The position numbers and the translations under genes were made by a program. This document shows, piece by piece, positions 35,103 through 43,921 of a DNA stretch of 64,000 nucleotides (its first letter is position 1; every line of letters starts with the position of its first letter). The notes beneath the pieces were generated by a model, which ran no database searches, was not told the DNA's origin, and was given only the letters and a program-made list of their open reading frames with translations. The DNA is from Novisyntrophococcus fermenticellae (GTDB taxonomy: Bacteria > Bacillota > Clostridia > Lachnospirales > Lachnospiraceae), in contig NZ_CP076458.1 in the NCBI RefSeq assembly GCF_018866245.1, positions 1,550,001 through 1,614,000 of the forward strand, written 5' to 3'.

Positions 35103-36254
35103 ATGGATGAAAAGTATGTAATTACGGTCGATGAGATGGACCGGTTAAAAAAAGAAGAATACCTTCTGATAGATATCAGGGATGATAAGACCTATCTGTA
35201 CGGGGCCATCCCGGAAGCCATGAACATACCGAGGGAAAGTCTGGAAGAAAACATCACAGATTTGCCCCGGAATAAAAAGATAGTCTTGTATTGTACAAGA
35301 GGAATCTATAGTAAAGAAGCCGCTTTAGAGCTTAGAAATGCAGGATTTGACGGCTACAGTCTTTCCGGTGGATATGGAGAATGGCTGCGCAGGGATATTA
35401 CCCGGACAGGCACCGCCTTGAAACCGAAAAAAGATTGTGAAGAGATAGAAAAGAGTATAAGAAAGAAGTTTCATAAGACTTTATTCAGCAGATTTGCAAA
35501 AGCAATCAACACGTATGATTTAATTCAGGAGGGAGATAAGATTGCCGTCTGTATCTCAGGTGGAAAGGACTCCATGTTAATGGCAAAACTGTTTCAGGAA
35601 TTAAAGCGTCACAATAAATTTCCTTTTGAATTGGCTTTTCTTGTGATGGATCCGGGATATAATGAAACGAACCGTATTGTAATTGAAGAAAATGCAAAAA
35701 AGCTGAATATCCCGATAACAATCTTTGAATCGAATATTTTTGATTCGGTTTATCATGTTGAGAAATCACCCTGTTATCTTTGCGCAAGAATGAGGCGCGG
35801 CTATTTATACAATAAGGCAAGGGAAATGGGCTGCAATAAAATCGCACTCGGACATCACTTCGACGATGTAATCGAGACGATTCTGATGGGAATGCTCTAT
35901 GGTGCCCAGGTACAGACCATGATGCCCAAGCTTCACAGCACAAATTTTGAGGGGATGGAGCTGATTCGTCCGATGTATCTGATCCGGGAAGAGGATATTA
36001 AGCATTGGAGGGATTATAACGAGCTTTACTTTATCCAGTGTGCCTGCCGTTTTACAGATACCTGCAGTACCTGCAATGCGGACGGAAGTACCGGTTCAAA
36101 AAGAATGGAGATTAAAAATCTGATCCGGCAGCTAAAGGAAAGCAATCCCAGTATTGAAAGCAATATCTTTAAAAGTGTGGAGAATGTAAATCTCAATACG
36201 GTGATTGGATTTAAAAAGGATGGAATCAGACATTATTTTCTTGAGGACTATTAA
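35103..36254 (+). CDS. Rhodanese domain fused to TtcA-like PP-loop tRNA thiolation protein
   Basis: 383 residues. Residues 1-100 form a rhodanese domain (YLLIDIRDDKTYLYGAIPEAMNIP) with the active-site Cys in LYCTRG near residue 62. Residues about 120-383 are an ATP-PP-loop protein: CISGGKDSM near 150, YLCARMRRG with a CxxC near 223, GHHFDDVIETILM, and a further Cys group (CACRFTDTCSTC near 313). TtcA-type enzymes use a PP-loop and a Cys-bound FeS cluster to make 2-thiocytidine in tRNA. A fused rhodanese could hand over persulfide sulfur. The exact target is inferred. GGGGAGAAGTA precedes the ATG and a terminator follows. Confidence 0.85.
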   Translation: MDEKYVITVDEMDRLKKEEYLLIDIRDDKTYLYGAIPEAMNIPRESLEENITDLPRNKKIVLYCTRGIYSKEAALELRNAGFDGYSLSGGYGEWLRRDITRTGTALKPKKDCEEIEKSIRKKFHKTLFSRFAKAINTYDLIQEGDKIAVCISGGKDSMLMAKLFQELKRHNKFPFELAFLVMDPGYNETNRIVIEENAKKLNIPITIFESNIFDSVYHVEKSPCYLCARMRRGYLYNKAREMGCNKIALGHHFDDVIETILMGMLYGAQVQTMMPKLHSTNFEGMELIRPMYLIREEDIKHWRDYNELYFIQCACRFTDTCSTCNADGSTGSKRMEIKNLIRQLKESNPSIESNIFKSVENVNLNTVIGFKKDGIRHYFLEDY

Positions 36255-36276
36255 TCTGCCCGGATAAAGAGATTAT

Positions 36277-36316
36277 AAAAAAGATCGGATAGCTTATGTC
36301 TGATCTTTTTTATCTT
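36277..36316 (+). terminator. Rho-independent terminator
   Basis: AAAAAAGATCGGA (36277-36289) pairs with TCTGATCTTTTTT (36299-36311) with one G-U pair, nine-base loop, ending in a T run. It separates the TtcA-like gene from the cystine operon. Confidence 0.85.
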
Positions 36317-36330
36317 AGAGAAAAAAGGTA

Positions 36331-36359
36331 TTGACAAAGTTCCAATTCATGCATATACT
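36331..36359 (+). promoter_or_regulatory. Strong promoter of sulfur amino acid transport operon
   Basis: Consensus TTGACA (36331-36336), 17-bp spacer, TATACT (36354-36359). It lies 71 bp before the first permease gene. A dyad (36363-36388) sits on the expected start point. Confidence 0.85.
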
Positions 36360-36362
36360 ATT

Positions 36363-36388
36363 CCTATAAAACAGATAGGGATTATAGG
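36363..36388. promoter_or_regulatory. Dyad over transcription start of transport operon (possible operator)
   Basis: CCTATAA (36363-36369) and TTATAGG (36382-36388) form a perfect 7-bp inverted repeat, 12 bases apart. An inner ATAGGG (36375-36380) gives a second CCTAT/ATAGG pair seven bases apart. Its place at +1 fits a repressor site. A sulfur regulator of the CymR (Rrf2) type is a guess from the operon content. Confidence 0.5.
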
Positions 36389-36429
36389 GAACGTGATATC
36401 CCAAGTTTTTGCTTAGAAGGAGACAAAAC

Positions 36430-37110
36430 ATGGATTTTGAATTTATTCGCAGCTATTATCCCATGTATGTGGAAGCTGCAAAGATGACATTAGGCATATC
36501 CTTTATCGGGATTGTGTTATCGATTGTCATTGGGCTTATCTGCAGTATAATTAAAATAATGGAAATTCCCGTACTGAAATCAATTGTGAATCTCTATATT
36601 GAGCTTTCCAGAAATACACCGCTTCTGATACAACTCTTTTTTCTCTATTTTGGATTGCCGAAACTTGGAATTGTGCTGAGTTCACAGGCCTGTGCAATCG
36701 TGGGACTTGCGTTTTTGGGAGGAAGTTATATGGCAGAAGCCTTCCGTACCGGAATTGACAACGTCGATGTCATTCAAACAGAATCCGGACTCAGCCTTGG
36801 GCTAACCAAAGGGCAGGTATTCCTACATATCATACTGCCCCAGGCGATTGCCACTTCGGTTCCGGTATTATGTGCAAATATCATTTTTCTGATTAAGGAG
36901 ACCTCCGTATTCAGTGCTGTGGCGTTGGCAGATCTGATGTTTGTGGCAAAGGATCTGATCGGAATCTACTATAAGACGGATGAGGCACTTTTTATGCTGG
37001 TAATATCATATCTGGTCATATTGCTGCCGATTTCATTGATCTGTACATGGATAGAAAGGAGGGTTCGCTATGCAGGATTCGGGAATACAAGTACTGTTTC
37101 AGGGAACTAA
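36430..37110 (+). CDS. Amino acid ABC transporter permease (HisM/GlnP family), probable cystine type
   Basis: 226 residues with five or so membrane helices and the binding-protein-dependent transport motif EAFRTGIDNVDVIQTESGLSLGLTKGQVFLHIILPQA. The N-terminal LSRNTPLLIQLFFLYFGLP segment is diagnostic of polar amino acid permeases. It pairs with the next gene as a heterodimeric channel. AAGGAG before ATG 36430 decides the start. The substrate is inferred as cystine or a related thiol amino acid from the two downstream PLP sulfur enzymes. Confidence 0.9.
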   Translation: MDFEFIRSYYPMYVEAAKMTLGISFIGIVLSIVIGLICSIIKIMEIPVLKSIVNLYIELSRNTPLLIQLFFLYFGLPKLGIVLSSQACAIVGLAFLGGSYMAEAFRTGIDNVDVIQTESGLSLGLTKGQVFLHIILPQAIATSVPVLCANIIFLIKETSVFSAVALADLMFVAKDLIGIYYKTDEALFMLVISYLVILLPISLICTWIERRVRYAGFGNTSTVSGN

Positions 37111-37747
37111 CTTCTTAAGGCTGCTGGGAGGATTATGGGTATCGCTTAAAATTGCGGTCCTATCCATGGGATTGTCCATGGTGCTTGGAATCCTTATGGG
37201 TATGATCATGACCAGTACAAATAAAATCATTCGCTTTATATGTCGTATATATTTGGAAACCGTACGAATCATGCCACAGCTTGTACTGCTGTTTCTGGTC
37301 TATTTCGGATCGGCAAAGCATCTGGGTCTGAACCTTTCCGGTAATATGGCAGCCGTTATTGTATTTACCTTCTGGGGAACGGCTGAGATGGGAGATCTTG
37401 TGCGCAGCGCACTGATATCCATTCCGGTGCATCAGTACGAAAGTGGATTTGCTCTGGGAATGACAAAAATACAGGTGTACCTGACAATCATCATTCCCCA
37501 GACCGTACGCCGCCTGATTCCTTCTTTAATCAATCTGCTGACAAGGATGATAAAGACAACATCACTGGTGGTTCTGATTGGCGTCGTAGAGGTGGTAAAG
37601 ACAGGAAAACAGATTATAGATGCTTCCAGATATACGAATCCAAAGGCGGCGCTATGGGTTTATGGTACCATTTTTATCTTATATTTCCTGATTTGTTATC
37701 CGTTTTCCCGGGTTTCAGCTATCTTAGAGAAAAGGTTAAAGGATTGA
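37070..37747 (+). CDS. Amino acid ABC transporter permease (second subunit)
   Basis: 225 residues, same family as its upstream neighbour: ETVRIMPQLVLLFLVYFG, AEMGDLVRSALISIPVHQYESGFALGMTKIQVYLTIIIPQT. It starts within the last 41 bases of the first permease gene in another frame, with AAGGAGGG just ahead of the ATG, so the two are translationally coupled. It forms the membrane channel with the first permease. Confidence 0.9.
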   Translation: MQDSGIQVLFQGTNFLRLLGGLWVSLKIAVLSMGLSMVLGILMGMIMTSTNKIIRFICRIYLETVRIMPQLVLLFLVYFGSAKHLGLNLSGNMAAVIVFTFWGTAEMGDLVRSALISIPVHQYESGFALGMTKIQVYLTIIIPQTVRRLIPSLINLLTRMIKTTSLVVLIGVVEVVKTGKQIIDASRYTNPKAALWVYGTIFILYFLICYPFSRVSAILEKRLKD

Positions 37748-37752
37748 AAAAT

Positions 37753-38520
37753 ATGAAAAAAGAAGAACAGATATTAAAGGTTGAGAATTTAGTAAAATCC
37801 TATGAGAATGGACAGCCGGTTCTGAACAATCTTTCATTTTCCCTGAATAAAGGGGAAGTGGTGGTGATTGTAGGGCCATCGGGATGTGGGAAAAGTACAT
37901 TCTTAAGATGCCTCAATATGCTGGAACCCATCGATTCAGGGAGGATTTTGTTTAAAAATCAGATTATCAGCAGAGATGGGAAAAATGCGGCAAAAATCAG
38001 GCAAAAAATAGGTATGGTGTTCCAAAGCTATGAGCTGTTCCCACATAAGACCATTATGGGAAACCTCCTGCTTGCTCCGACGAAGGTGCAAAAGAGAGAC
38101 AAAGGGGAAGCCTCCCGGGAAGCATTGAAGCTGTTGGAGCGTGTAGGACTTCTTGAGAAGAAAGATGCATATCCGAGACAGCTGTCCGGCGGACAGAAAC
38201 AAAGGGTAGCGATTGTAAGAGCATTGCTGATGAATCCGGAGATACTTCTTCTGGATGAGATTACCGCCGCTTTGGACCCGGAGATGGTGCGGGAGGTTCT
38301 TCAGGTTGTACTGGAACTGGCCAAAGAGGGTATGACAATGGTCATCGTTACACACGAGATGGAATTTGCGAAAGCGGTGGCAGACAGAGTATTATTTCTG
38401 GATCATGGAGAAGTGATAGAAGAAAATCATCCGGCAGAATTTTTTAATAATCCCAAAACCAAACGTACAAGGCAGTTCCTCAACACGTTTCATTACGATA
38501 CGGTTGAGCAAGATATATAA
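37753..38520 (+). CDS. Amino acid ABC transporter ATP-binding protein
   Basis: 255 residues. Walker A GPSGCGKSTFLRC, Q-loop FQSYELFPHKT, signature LSGGQKQRVAIVRAL, Walker B ILLLDEITAALDPE and switch His THEMEFAKAVADRV are all intact. It powers the permease pair. ATG 37753 gives a normal N-terminus; a TTG three codons earlier is possible. The frame extends upstream into the permease gene, but that part is unrelated sequence. Confidence 0.94.
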   Translation: MKKEEQILKVENLVKSYENGQPVLNNLSFSLNKGEVVVIVGPSGCGKSTFLRCLNMLEPIDSGRILFKNQIISRDGKNAAKIRQKIGMVFQSYELFPHKTIMGNLLLAPTKVQKRDKGEASREALKLLERVGLLEKKDAYPRQLSGGQKQRVAIVRALLMNPEILLLDEITAALDPEMVREVLQVVLELAKEGMTMVIVTHEMEFAKAVADRVLFLDHGEVIEENHPAEFFNNPKTKRTRQFLNTFHYDTVEQDI

Positions 38521-38546
38521 AACAAATAATTCAGGAGGATATTATT

Positions 38547-39449
38547 ATGAAGAAATCAATTTTAGGAGGCTTATTGTCATTTACACTTATTGCAGGACTT
38601 TTTACAGGCTGCGGAAGCAGTGCGGGGAAGGATACATCTACCTCCGGGAGCACTGCACAGGAGAGTACGGCAGCCGGTGCTTCGGCAAAGGCACGTACTT
38701 TAGATGAGATAAAAAAGGACGGTACTATAAAAATCGGAGTATTCAGCGATAAAAACCCATTTGGGTATGTGGATGCCGATGGAGAAATTCAGGGTTATGA
38801 TGTATATTTCGCAAAGCGTATCGCAAAGGACTTACTTGGAAGCGAGGATAAAGTAGAGTTTGTATATCTGGATGCTGCAAGCCGTGTAGAATACCTGAAA
38901 TCCGCCAAGGTTGATATCACGATGGCTAATTTCACGGTAACAGATGAGAGAAAAGAGCAGGTAGATTTCGCGCTTCCTTATATGAAGGTTGCTTTAGGTG
39001 TTGTATCACCGGAAGATACGTTGATTACCGATGTAAAACAGCTGGAAGGTAAGAATCTGATTGTAGTGAAGGGAACTACAGCCGAGACCTACTTTTCTGA
39101 AAATTATCCGGAAATTAATCTTATCAAGTTCGATGAATATCAGGAAGCTTACGATGCGCTCCTGGATGGCAGAGGAGATGCTTTTTCAACAGATAATACA
39201 GAGGTCCTTGCCTGGGCACTGCAGAATAAGGGATTCAAGGTAGGTATAGAATCTATCGGCAATATTGATACAATTGCAGCAGCAGTTCAAAAAGGAAATA
39301 CAGAATTACTTAACTGGCTGAACGATGAGATTAAATCGCTCGCAGATGAGCAGTTTTTCCATAAAGATTTTGAAGAAACCTTAAAACCGGTATATGGTGA
39401 CAGCATCGATCCGGAAAGTCTTGTTGTAGAAGGCGGAGTTGTAAAATAA
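38547..39449 (+). CDS. Amino acid ABC transporter substrate-binding lipoprotein
   Basis: 300 residues. A lipoprotein signal ends at Cys22 (GLFTGCGSS), followed by a Ser/Thr/Ala-rich linker and a periplasmic-binding-protein type 3 domain: TLDEIKKDGTIKIGVFSDKNPFGYVDADGEIQGYDVYFAKRIA (in parts), VDITMANFTVTDERKEQVDFALPYMKVALGV. The TMANFTVTDERK motif resembles cysteine/cystine binders. It is anchored outside the membrane and delivers substrate to the permeases. AGGAGG precedes the ATG. Confidence 0.92.
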   Translation: MKKSILGGLLSFTLIAGLFTGCGSSAGKDTSTSGSTAQESTAAGASAKARTLDEIKKDGTIKIGVFSDKNPFGYVDADGEIQGYDVYFAKRIAKDLLGSEDKVEFVYLDAASRVEYLKSAKVDITMANFTVTDERKEQVDFALPYMKVALGVVSPEDTLITDVKQLEGKNLIVVKGTTAETYFSENYPEINLIKFDEYQEAYDALLDGRGDAFSTDNTEVLAWALQNKGFKVGIESIGNIDTIAAAVQKGNTELLNWLNDEIKSLADEQFFHKDFEETLKPVYGDSIDPESLVVEGGVVK

Positions 39450-39476
39450 TAAATTTACAGTGAGGTATAAAGGCGG

Positions 39477-40631
39477 ATGGAATACAATTTTTTGACAAAA
39501 TGTGTGCATGGAAGCGGAAGGGAAGGTTCCTGTGACGAATCGGGTGCAGTCAGTTTTCCAATTTATCAGTCTGCAACCTATGCGCACAGAGGATTAGGTA
39601 AGAGTACCGGATATGATTACAGCAGACTGCAGAATCCAACCCGAGAACAGCTTGAAAAAGTAGTCGCTTGTTTGGAGCATGGGGTTGATGCGCTGGCATT
39701 TTCCAGTGGTATGGCGGCAATTGCTACGCTGATGGAGCTCTTTCGGCCGGGGGATCATATCATTGCTGAAAATGACCTGTATGGCGGAAGTATCCGGCTG
39801 TTTGATCATGTCAGCAGCAAGAACGGAATCCGCTTTGGCCGTACGGATCTTTCGTCCGCTTCGGTAGAAGCACTGATTACCCCCGATACCAGAGCAATCT
39901 TCATCGAAACACCGACGAATCCGATGATGCATGTGATAGACATCGAAAAGACAGCTGAAATTGCCCATAAACATAATCTGCTGCTTATCGTTGATAATAC
40001 GTTCCTGTCTCCATGTTTTCAGAATCCGCTGCTCTTGGGTGCGGATATCGTGGTGCATAGCGGCACAAAATATCTGGGTGGGCATAATGATACACTGGCA
40101 GGTTTTCTTGTCACTGCATCGGAAGACGTTGCCGAAAAACTGAGGTTTCTGATTAAGACAAATGGCACAGGTCTGGCACCTTTTGACTGCTGGCTTATTT
40201 TAAGAGGTATAAAGACACTTTCTCTTCGGATGGAAAAAGCACAGGAGAATGCATGCGCCATCGTGAACTGGTTACAGAAAGAAAAGAAAATCTGTAAGGT
40301 ATATTATCCGGGGCTTCCGGAAAATCCCGGATACGAGATATGTAAAAAACAGGCCAGTGGCTTTGGGTGCATGGTCACATTCGAGGTTGAGTCACAGGAA
40401 CTGGCAGCCCATATTCTGGATAATCTGAAGTTGATACAGTTTGCAGAAAGCCTTGGCGGAGTGGAGTCATTAATTACCTATCCGATTACGCAGACGCATG
40501 CAGATGTACCAAGGGGGATGCTTACAGCCAATGGAATCACGGACAAAATCTTAAGATTATCCGTGGGAATCGAGGATGTCCGGGATTTAATTGCTGATCT
40601 GGATCAGGTATTTGCTTCATATCCCGGATGA
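39477..40631 (+). CDS. Cys/Met metabolism PLP enzyme (cystathionine gamma-synthase/lyase family)
   Basis: 384 residues. Family signs are SFPIYQSATYAHRG, YDYSRLQNPTREQLE, AFSSGMAAIATLMELF, IFIETPTNPMMHV, DNTFLSPC, and the PLP Lys in VHSGTKYLGGHNDTLAG; the end GGVESLITYP is diagnostic. The enzyme moves or removes sulfur from cystathionine, homocysteine or cysteine. It could be a synthase, a gamma-lyase or a cystine lyase. Its location right after a polar amino acid ABC transporter favours breakdown or recycling of imported sulfur amino acids. Confidence 0.9.
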   Translation: MEYNFLTKCVHGSGREGSCDESGAVSFPIYQSATYAHRGLGKSTGYDYSRLQNPTREQLEKVVACLEHGVDALAFSSGMAAIATLMELFRPGDHIIAENDLYGGSIRLFDHVSSKNGIRFGRTDLSSASVEALITPDTRAIFIETPTNPMMHVIDIEKTAEIAHKHNLLLIVDNTFLSPCFQNPLLLGADIVVHSGTKYLGGHNDTLAGFLVTASEDVAEKLRFLIKTNGTGLAPFDCWLILRGIKTLSLRMEKAQENACAIVNWLQKEKKICKVYYPGLPENPGYEICKKQASGFGCMVTFEVESQELAAHILDNLKLIQFAESLGGVESLITYPITQTHADVPRGMLTANGITDKILRLSVGIEDVRDLIADLDQVFASYPG

Positions 40632-40656
40632 TTACAATGAAATAAGAGGAATACGT

Positions 40657-41829
40657 ATGAACTTTGATGGAATAATAGACAGAAAAAATACCAATTGCCT
40701 AAAATATGATTTTGCATTGCAGCGAAAAAAACCAGAAGGCCTGCTCTCTTTCTGGATTGCTGATATGGATTTTCAGACGGCTCCGGAAATCGTGGAGACC
40801 ATTCAAAAGCGTACCGCTCATGGGATCTTTGGTTACAGCGAGGCTAAGGATAGTTACTTTGATGCCCTGAAAGGCTGGATGGCAGACAGGCATGGATGGG
40901 AGATTGAAAGAAAATGGCTGGTAAAAACACCCGGTGTGGTTTTTGCACTGGCTATGGCTGTTCAGGCATATACCAATGCGGGAGACGGCGTTATCATACA
41001 ACAACCGGTTTATTACCCGTTTCAGGAAGTCATCGCGGATAATAACCGGAAGGTAATTGATAATACACTTATTCAGGATGAATCCGGAAGATATCATATG
41101 AATCTGGATGAGTTTGAACGGCAAATCATTGAGAATAAGGTCAAATTATTCCTGCTTTGCAGTCCTCATAATCCTGTAGGCCGGGTCTGGACAAAAGAGG
41201 AACTGGAGCGATTGGGAAATATCTGCACACACCATGATGTAATCATTGTCAGTGATGAGATTCACGCAGATTTTGTTTTTTCAGGAAGACATCAGGTTTT
41301 TGCAAATATAAGCGAAGAACTTAAAATGCGCACCATCACCTGTACATCACCCAGCAAAACCTTTAATCTGGCCGGCCTGCAGGTTTCCAACATACTGATT
41401 CCCAACCCGGACTTAAGAAAAAAATTCAAAGCGAGGATAGCGGCCTCCGGATATAGCCAGTTAAATCTTCTGGGCCTTGTGGCCTGCGAAGCTGCATACC
41501 GGGATGGAATGGAATGGTATCAGGAGTTGATGGAATATCTGAAAGGAAATCTGGAATATATACAGGCCTACCTCGAAGAACATCTGCCCCGGATCCATAT
41601 GACCCCGCCGGAAGGCACTTATCTTGTATGGCTTGACTTTAAGGATCTGAAGCTGACGGAAGAAGAACTGGAGCATCTGATAGTTCAAAAAGCCGGTCTT
41701 TGGCTGGACAGCGGTGCCATGTTTGGAAAAACAGGAGAGGGATTTGAACGGATCAATGCCGCCTGCCCCAGAAGCATATTGGAAAAAGCATTGAAACAAT
41801 TAGAATCTGCGGTGAATTCGCTGGAATAA
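40657..41829 (+). CDS. MalY/PatB family PLP-dependent C-S lyase
   Basis: 390 residues, fold-type I aminotransferase-like. LSFWIADMDFQTAPEI is the MalY/PatB start signature, with HGIFGYSEAKDSYFDAL, the substrate region SPHNPVGRVW, SDEIHADFVF, and the PLP Lys in TSPSKTFNLAGLQ. PatB-type enzymes cleave cystathionine or cysteine to pyruvate, ammonia and thiol or H2S. It completes an operon of transporter plus two sulfur enzymes. AAGAGGA lies before ATG 40657; the frame reaches further up into the previous gene but the N-terminus fits here. Confidence 0.92.
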   Translation: MNFDGIIDRKNTNCLKYDFALQRKKPEGLLSFWIADMDFQTAPEIVETIQKRTAHGIFGYSEAKDSYFDALKGWMADRHGWEIERKWLVKTPGVVFALAMAVQAYTNAGDGVIIQQPVYYPFQEVIADNNRKVIDNTLIQDESGRYHMNLDEFERQIIENKVKLFLLCSPHNPVGRVWTKEELERLGNICTHHDVIIVSDEIHADFVFSGRHQVFANISEELKMRTITCTSPSKTFNLAGLQVSNILIPNPDLRKKFKARIAASGYSQLNLLGLVACEAAYRDGMEWYQELMEYLKGNLEYIQAYLEEHLPRIHMTPPEGTYLVWLDFKDLKLTEEELEHLIVQKAGLWLDSGAMFGKTGEGFERINAACPRSILEKALKQLESAVNSLE

Positions 41830-41834
41830 AGTTC

Positions 41835-41864
41835 TTGACTTAGCCTGTATCTTAAGTTTAAAGT
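41835..41864 (+). promoter_or_regulatory. Possible promoter of larBC with stretched spacer
   Basis: TTGACT (41835-41840), 18-bp spacer, TAAAGT (41859-41864). A small dyad ACTTA/TAAGT (41838-41842 and 41853-41857) lies within the spacer. A long spacer with an inner dyad recalls MerR-type promoters, but the match is weak. Confidence 0.4.
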
Positions 41865-41912
41865 ATTAATAGAACGATTTTCTTAAAGACGCAGCAGAGA
41901 AGAGGATGAAGT

Positions 41913-42659
41913 ATGGAAATTCAGGAAATATTAAATCAGGTAAAATCCGGCGGATTATCGGTGGAAGATGCGGAGAAGAGGATAAAGAGCAGGTCTTTTG
42001 AAGAGATGGGCTACGCAAAGCTCGATATGAACAGAAAAGCACGGACCGGCTTTGCAGAAGTGATATACTGCAGTGGAAAAACAGATGAGCATCTGTTAAA
42101 TATCTTTAAAAAGCTATATGAAGAAGAGGGAGAGGTATTCGGTACAAGGGCAACTCCGGAACAATATGCGTTCATAAAAAAGCACTATTCCGAATCGGAA
42201 TATGATCCCTTATCTCATATTATCAAAATAGAGAAAAGCGGTAAAAAGAAAATAGGAAAGATTGCAGTCTGCACAGCCGGAACAGCCGATATCCCAGTGG
42301 CGGAAGAGGCTGCACAGACAGCCGAATACTTTGGGGCCTATGTGGAGCGGACCTATGATGTGGGTGTCAGCGGCATCCACAGGCTGTTTTCCAGGCTCGA
42401 TAAAATTCAGGATGCCAATTGTGTGGTGGCTGTGGCCGGCATGGAAGGGGCACTTGCAAGTGTGCTTGGAGGACTTGTGGAAGTGCCGGTGATTGCTGTA
42501 CCTACCTCAATCGGCTATGGTGCCAGTATGAAAGGGCTTTCCGCCCTTTTGACTATGATAAATTCCTGTGCAAATGGAATTGCAGTTGTAAACATAGATA
42601 ACGGCTATGGAGCAGGCTACATAGCGACACAGATTAACAGACTGGGGGTTCGGGAATGA
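41913..42659 (+). CDS. larB: LarB, nickel-pincer nucleotide cofactor biosynthesis protein
   Basis: 248 residues. The PurE-like domain in the C-terminal half (IAVCTAGTADIPVAEEAAQTAEYFGA, GMEGALASVLGGLVEVPVIAVPTSIGYGAS in parts) is typical of LarB. LarB carboxylates and hydrolyses nicotinic acid adenine dinucleotide, the first step towards the nickel-pincer cofactor of lactate racemase-type enzymes. Its stop overlaps the larC start. Confidence 0.93.
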   Translation: MEIQEILNQVKSGGLSVEDAEKRIKSRSFEEMGYAKLDMNRKARTGFAEVIYCSGKTDEHLLNIFKKLYEEEGEVFGTRATPEQYAFIKKHYSESEYDPLSHIIKIEKSGKKKIGKIAVCTAGTADIPVAEEAAQTAEYFGAYVERTYDVGVSGIHRLFSRLDKIQDANCVVAVAGMEGALASVLGGLVEVPVIAVPTSIGYGASMKGLSALLTMINSCANGIAVVNIDNGYGAGYIATQINRLGVRE

Positions 42660-43921
42660 GCAGAACATTATATTTGGAATGCTATTCAGGAATCAGCGGA
42701 GATATGACGGTGGCTGCACTTCTGGATTTAGGAGCTGACGAGTGCGTGCTTGAAAGGACGCTGAAAAGCCTTCCGGTAAAAGGGTATGATACCAGAATCA
42801 GCAGAGTGGTGAAGTCCGGTCTGGATGCCTGCGACTTCGCGGTAAATCTGGATAAGGAGCATGAAAATCAGGATCATAACATGGAGTATCTTCACGGACA
42901 TGATTCACACGGACATAAGATACAAACACATCATCATGAACACCGGGGATTGCCGGAAATTCTGGAGATTATCCATGCATGCGATATGACAGACCGTGCC
43001 AAAGGAACAGCCTCCAGGATTTTTGAGATTTTGGCCAAGGCCGAGGCCGAGGCTCATGGTGTTCCTGTAGAAGAGGTCCATTTTCATGAAGTGGGTGCCG
43101 TGGATTCCATTGTGGATATTCTATCTGTGGCTGTTTGTCTGGATAATCTGGACATTACCGAGGTGATTGTTCCTGTTTTATATGAGGGCAGGGGTACTGT
43201 CCGCTGCCAGCATGGGATATTACCCATTCCGGTACCGGCTGTGGCGAATATAGTTGCTGCGCACAGACTTCCGATTAAAATTACAGGCATAGAAGGGGAA
43301 CTCATAACACCTACAGGGGCTGCAATTGTGGCGGCTATACGTACTTCAGACAGGCTGCCGGACAGGTTTATGATAGAAAGGACAGGGTTAGGCGCCGGGA
43401 AACGTCAGTATGAGGGACCCGGGTTACTGCGTGGAATTCTGCTGGGAGAAGATCTGCCGGAAAAAGAATCAGAAGAGAAGGATGTGATCTGTAAACTGGA
43501 ATGTAATATCGATGATTGTAGTGGAGAAGCTTTGGGGCTGACCATGGATTACCTGTTTGAAGCAGGTGCCAGGGATGTTCACTATACACCGGTTTATATG
43601 AAGAAGAACCGGCCGGCATATCAACTGAACGTGATCTGCTCCGTTACAGATACACAAAAGATGGAACAGATTATCTTTGCGAACACAACCACAATCGGAA
43701 TCCGGCGGGTAGAGATGCAGCGTTCGGTACTGAAACGGGAATTAAAAACTCTTGAAACATCCTTTGGAAAGCTGAGATATAAGATATGTAGAGCAGGAGA
43801 GCAGTCAAAAGTTTATCCTGAATATGAAAGTATTGCCTGCCTCAGCAGACAATACAAAATCTCATATACCGAAGCGTATCAGCTTGCCCTGACCTGCTAT
43901 AAAAAAGAAACAGAGCTCTAA
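42656..43921 (+). CDS. larC: LarC, nickel insertion enzyme of pincer cofactor pathway
   Basis: 421 residues in a single frame: YLECYSGISGDMTVAALLDLG, a His-rich stretch (about residues 64-95) likely to bind Ni, then FHEVGAVDSIVDI, EGELITPTGAAIVAAI, and a C-terminal domain with CNIDDCSGEALG. LarC inserts nickel, using CTP, into the pincer nucleotide. In Lactobacillus plantarum LarC is made from two frames by ribosomal frameshifting; here it is continuous. The tail overlaps the convergent bioY by four bases. larE and a larA-type enzyme are not in the window. Confidence 0.93.
   Translation: MSRTLYLECYSGISGDMTVAALLDLGADECVLERTLKSLPVKGYDTRISRVVKSGLDACDFAVNLDKEHENQDHNMEYLHGHDSHGHKIQTHHHEHRGLPEILEIIHACDMTDRAKGTASRIFEILAKAEAEAHGVPVEEVHFHEVGAVDSIVDILSVAVCLDNLDITEVIVPVLYEGRGTVRCQHGILPIPVPAVANIVAAHRLPIKITGIEGELITPTGAAIVAAIRTSDRLPDRFMIERTGLGAGKRQYEGPGLLRGILLGEDLPEKESEEKDVICKLECNIDDCSGEALGLTMDYLFEAGARDVHYTPVYMKKNRPAYQLNVICSVTDTQKMEQIIFANTTTIGIRRVEMQRSVLKRELKTLETSFGKLRYKICRAGEQSKVYPEYESIACLSRQYKISYTEAYQLALTCYKKETEL

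Noticed and set aside
36360..36429. SAM (S-box) riboswitch upstream of the sulfur transport operon
   Set aside because: The leader is only about 65 nt and lacks the S-box core; a short dyad is the only structure seen.
42419..42601. Cys-rich 60-codon frame inside larB
   Set aside because: It is an alternative phase of a confident larB gene with no ribosome site.
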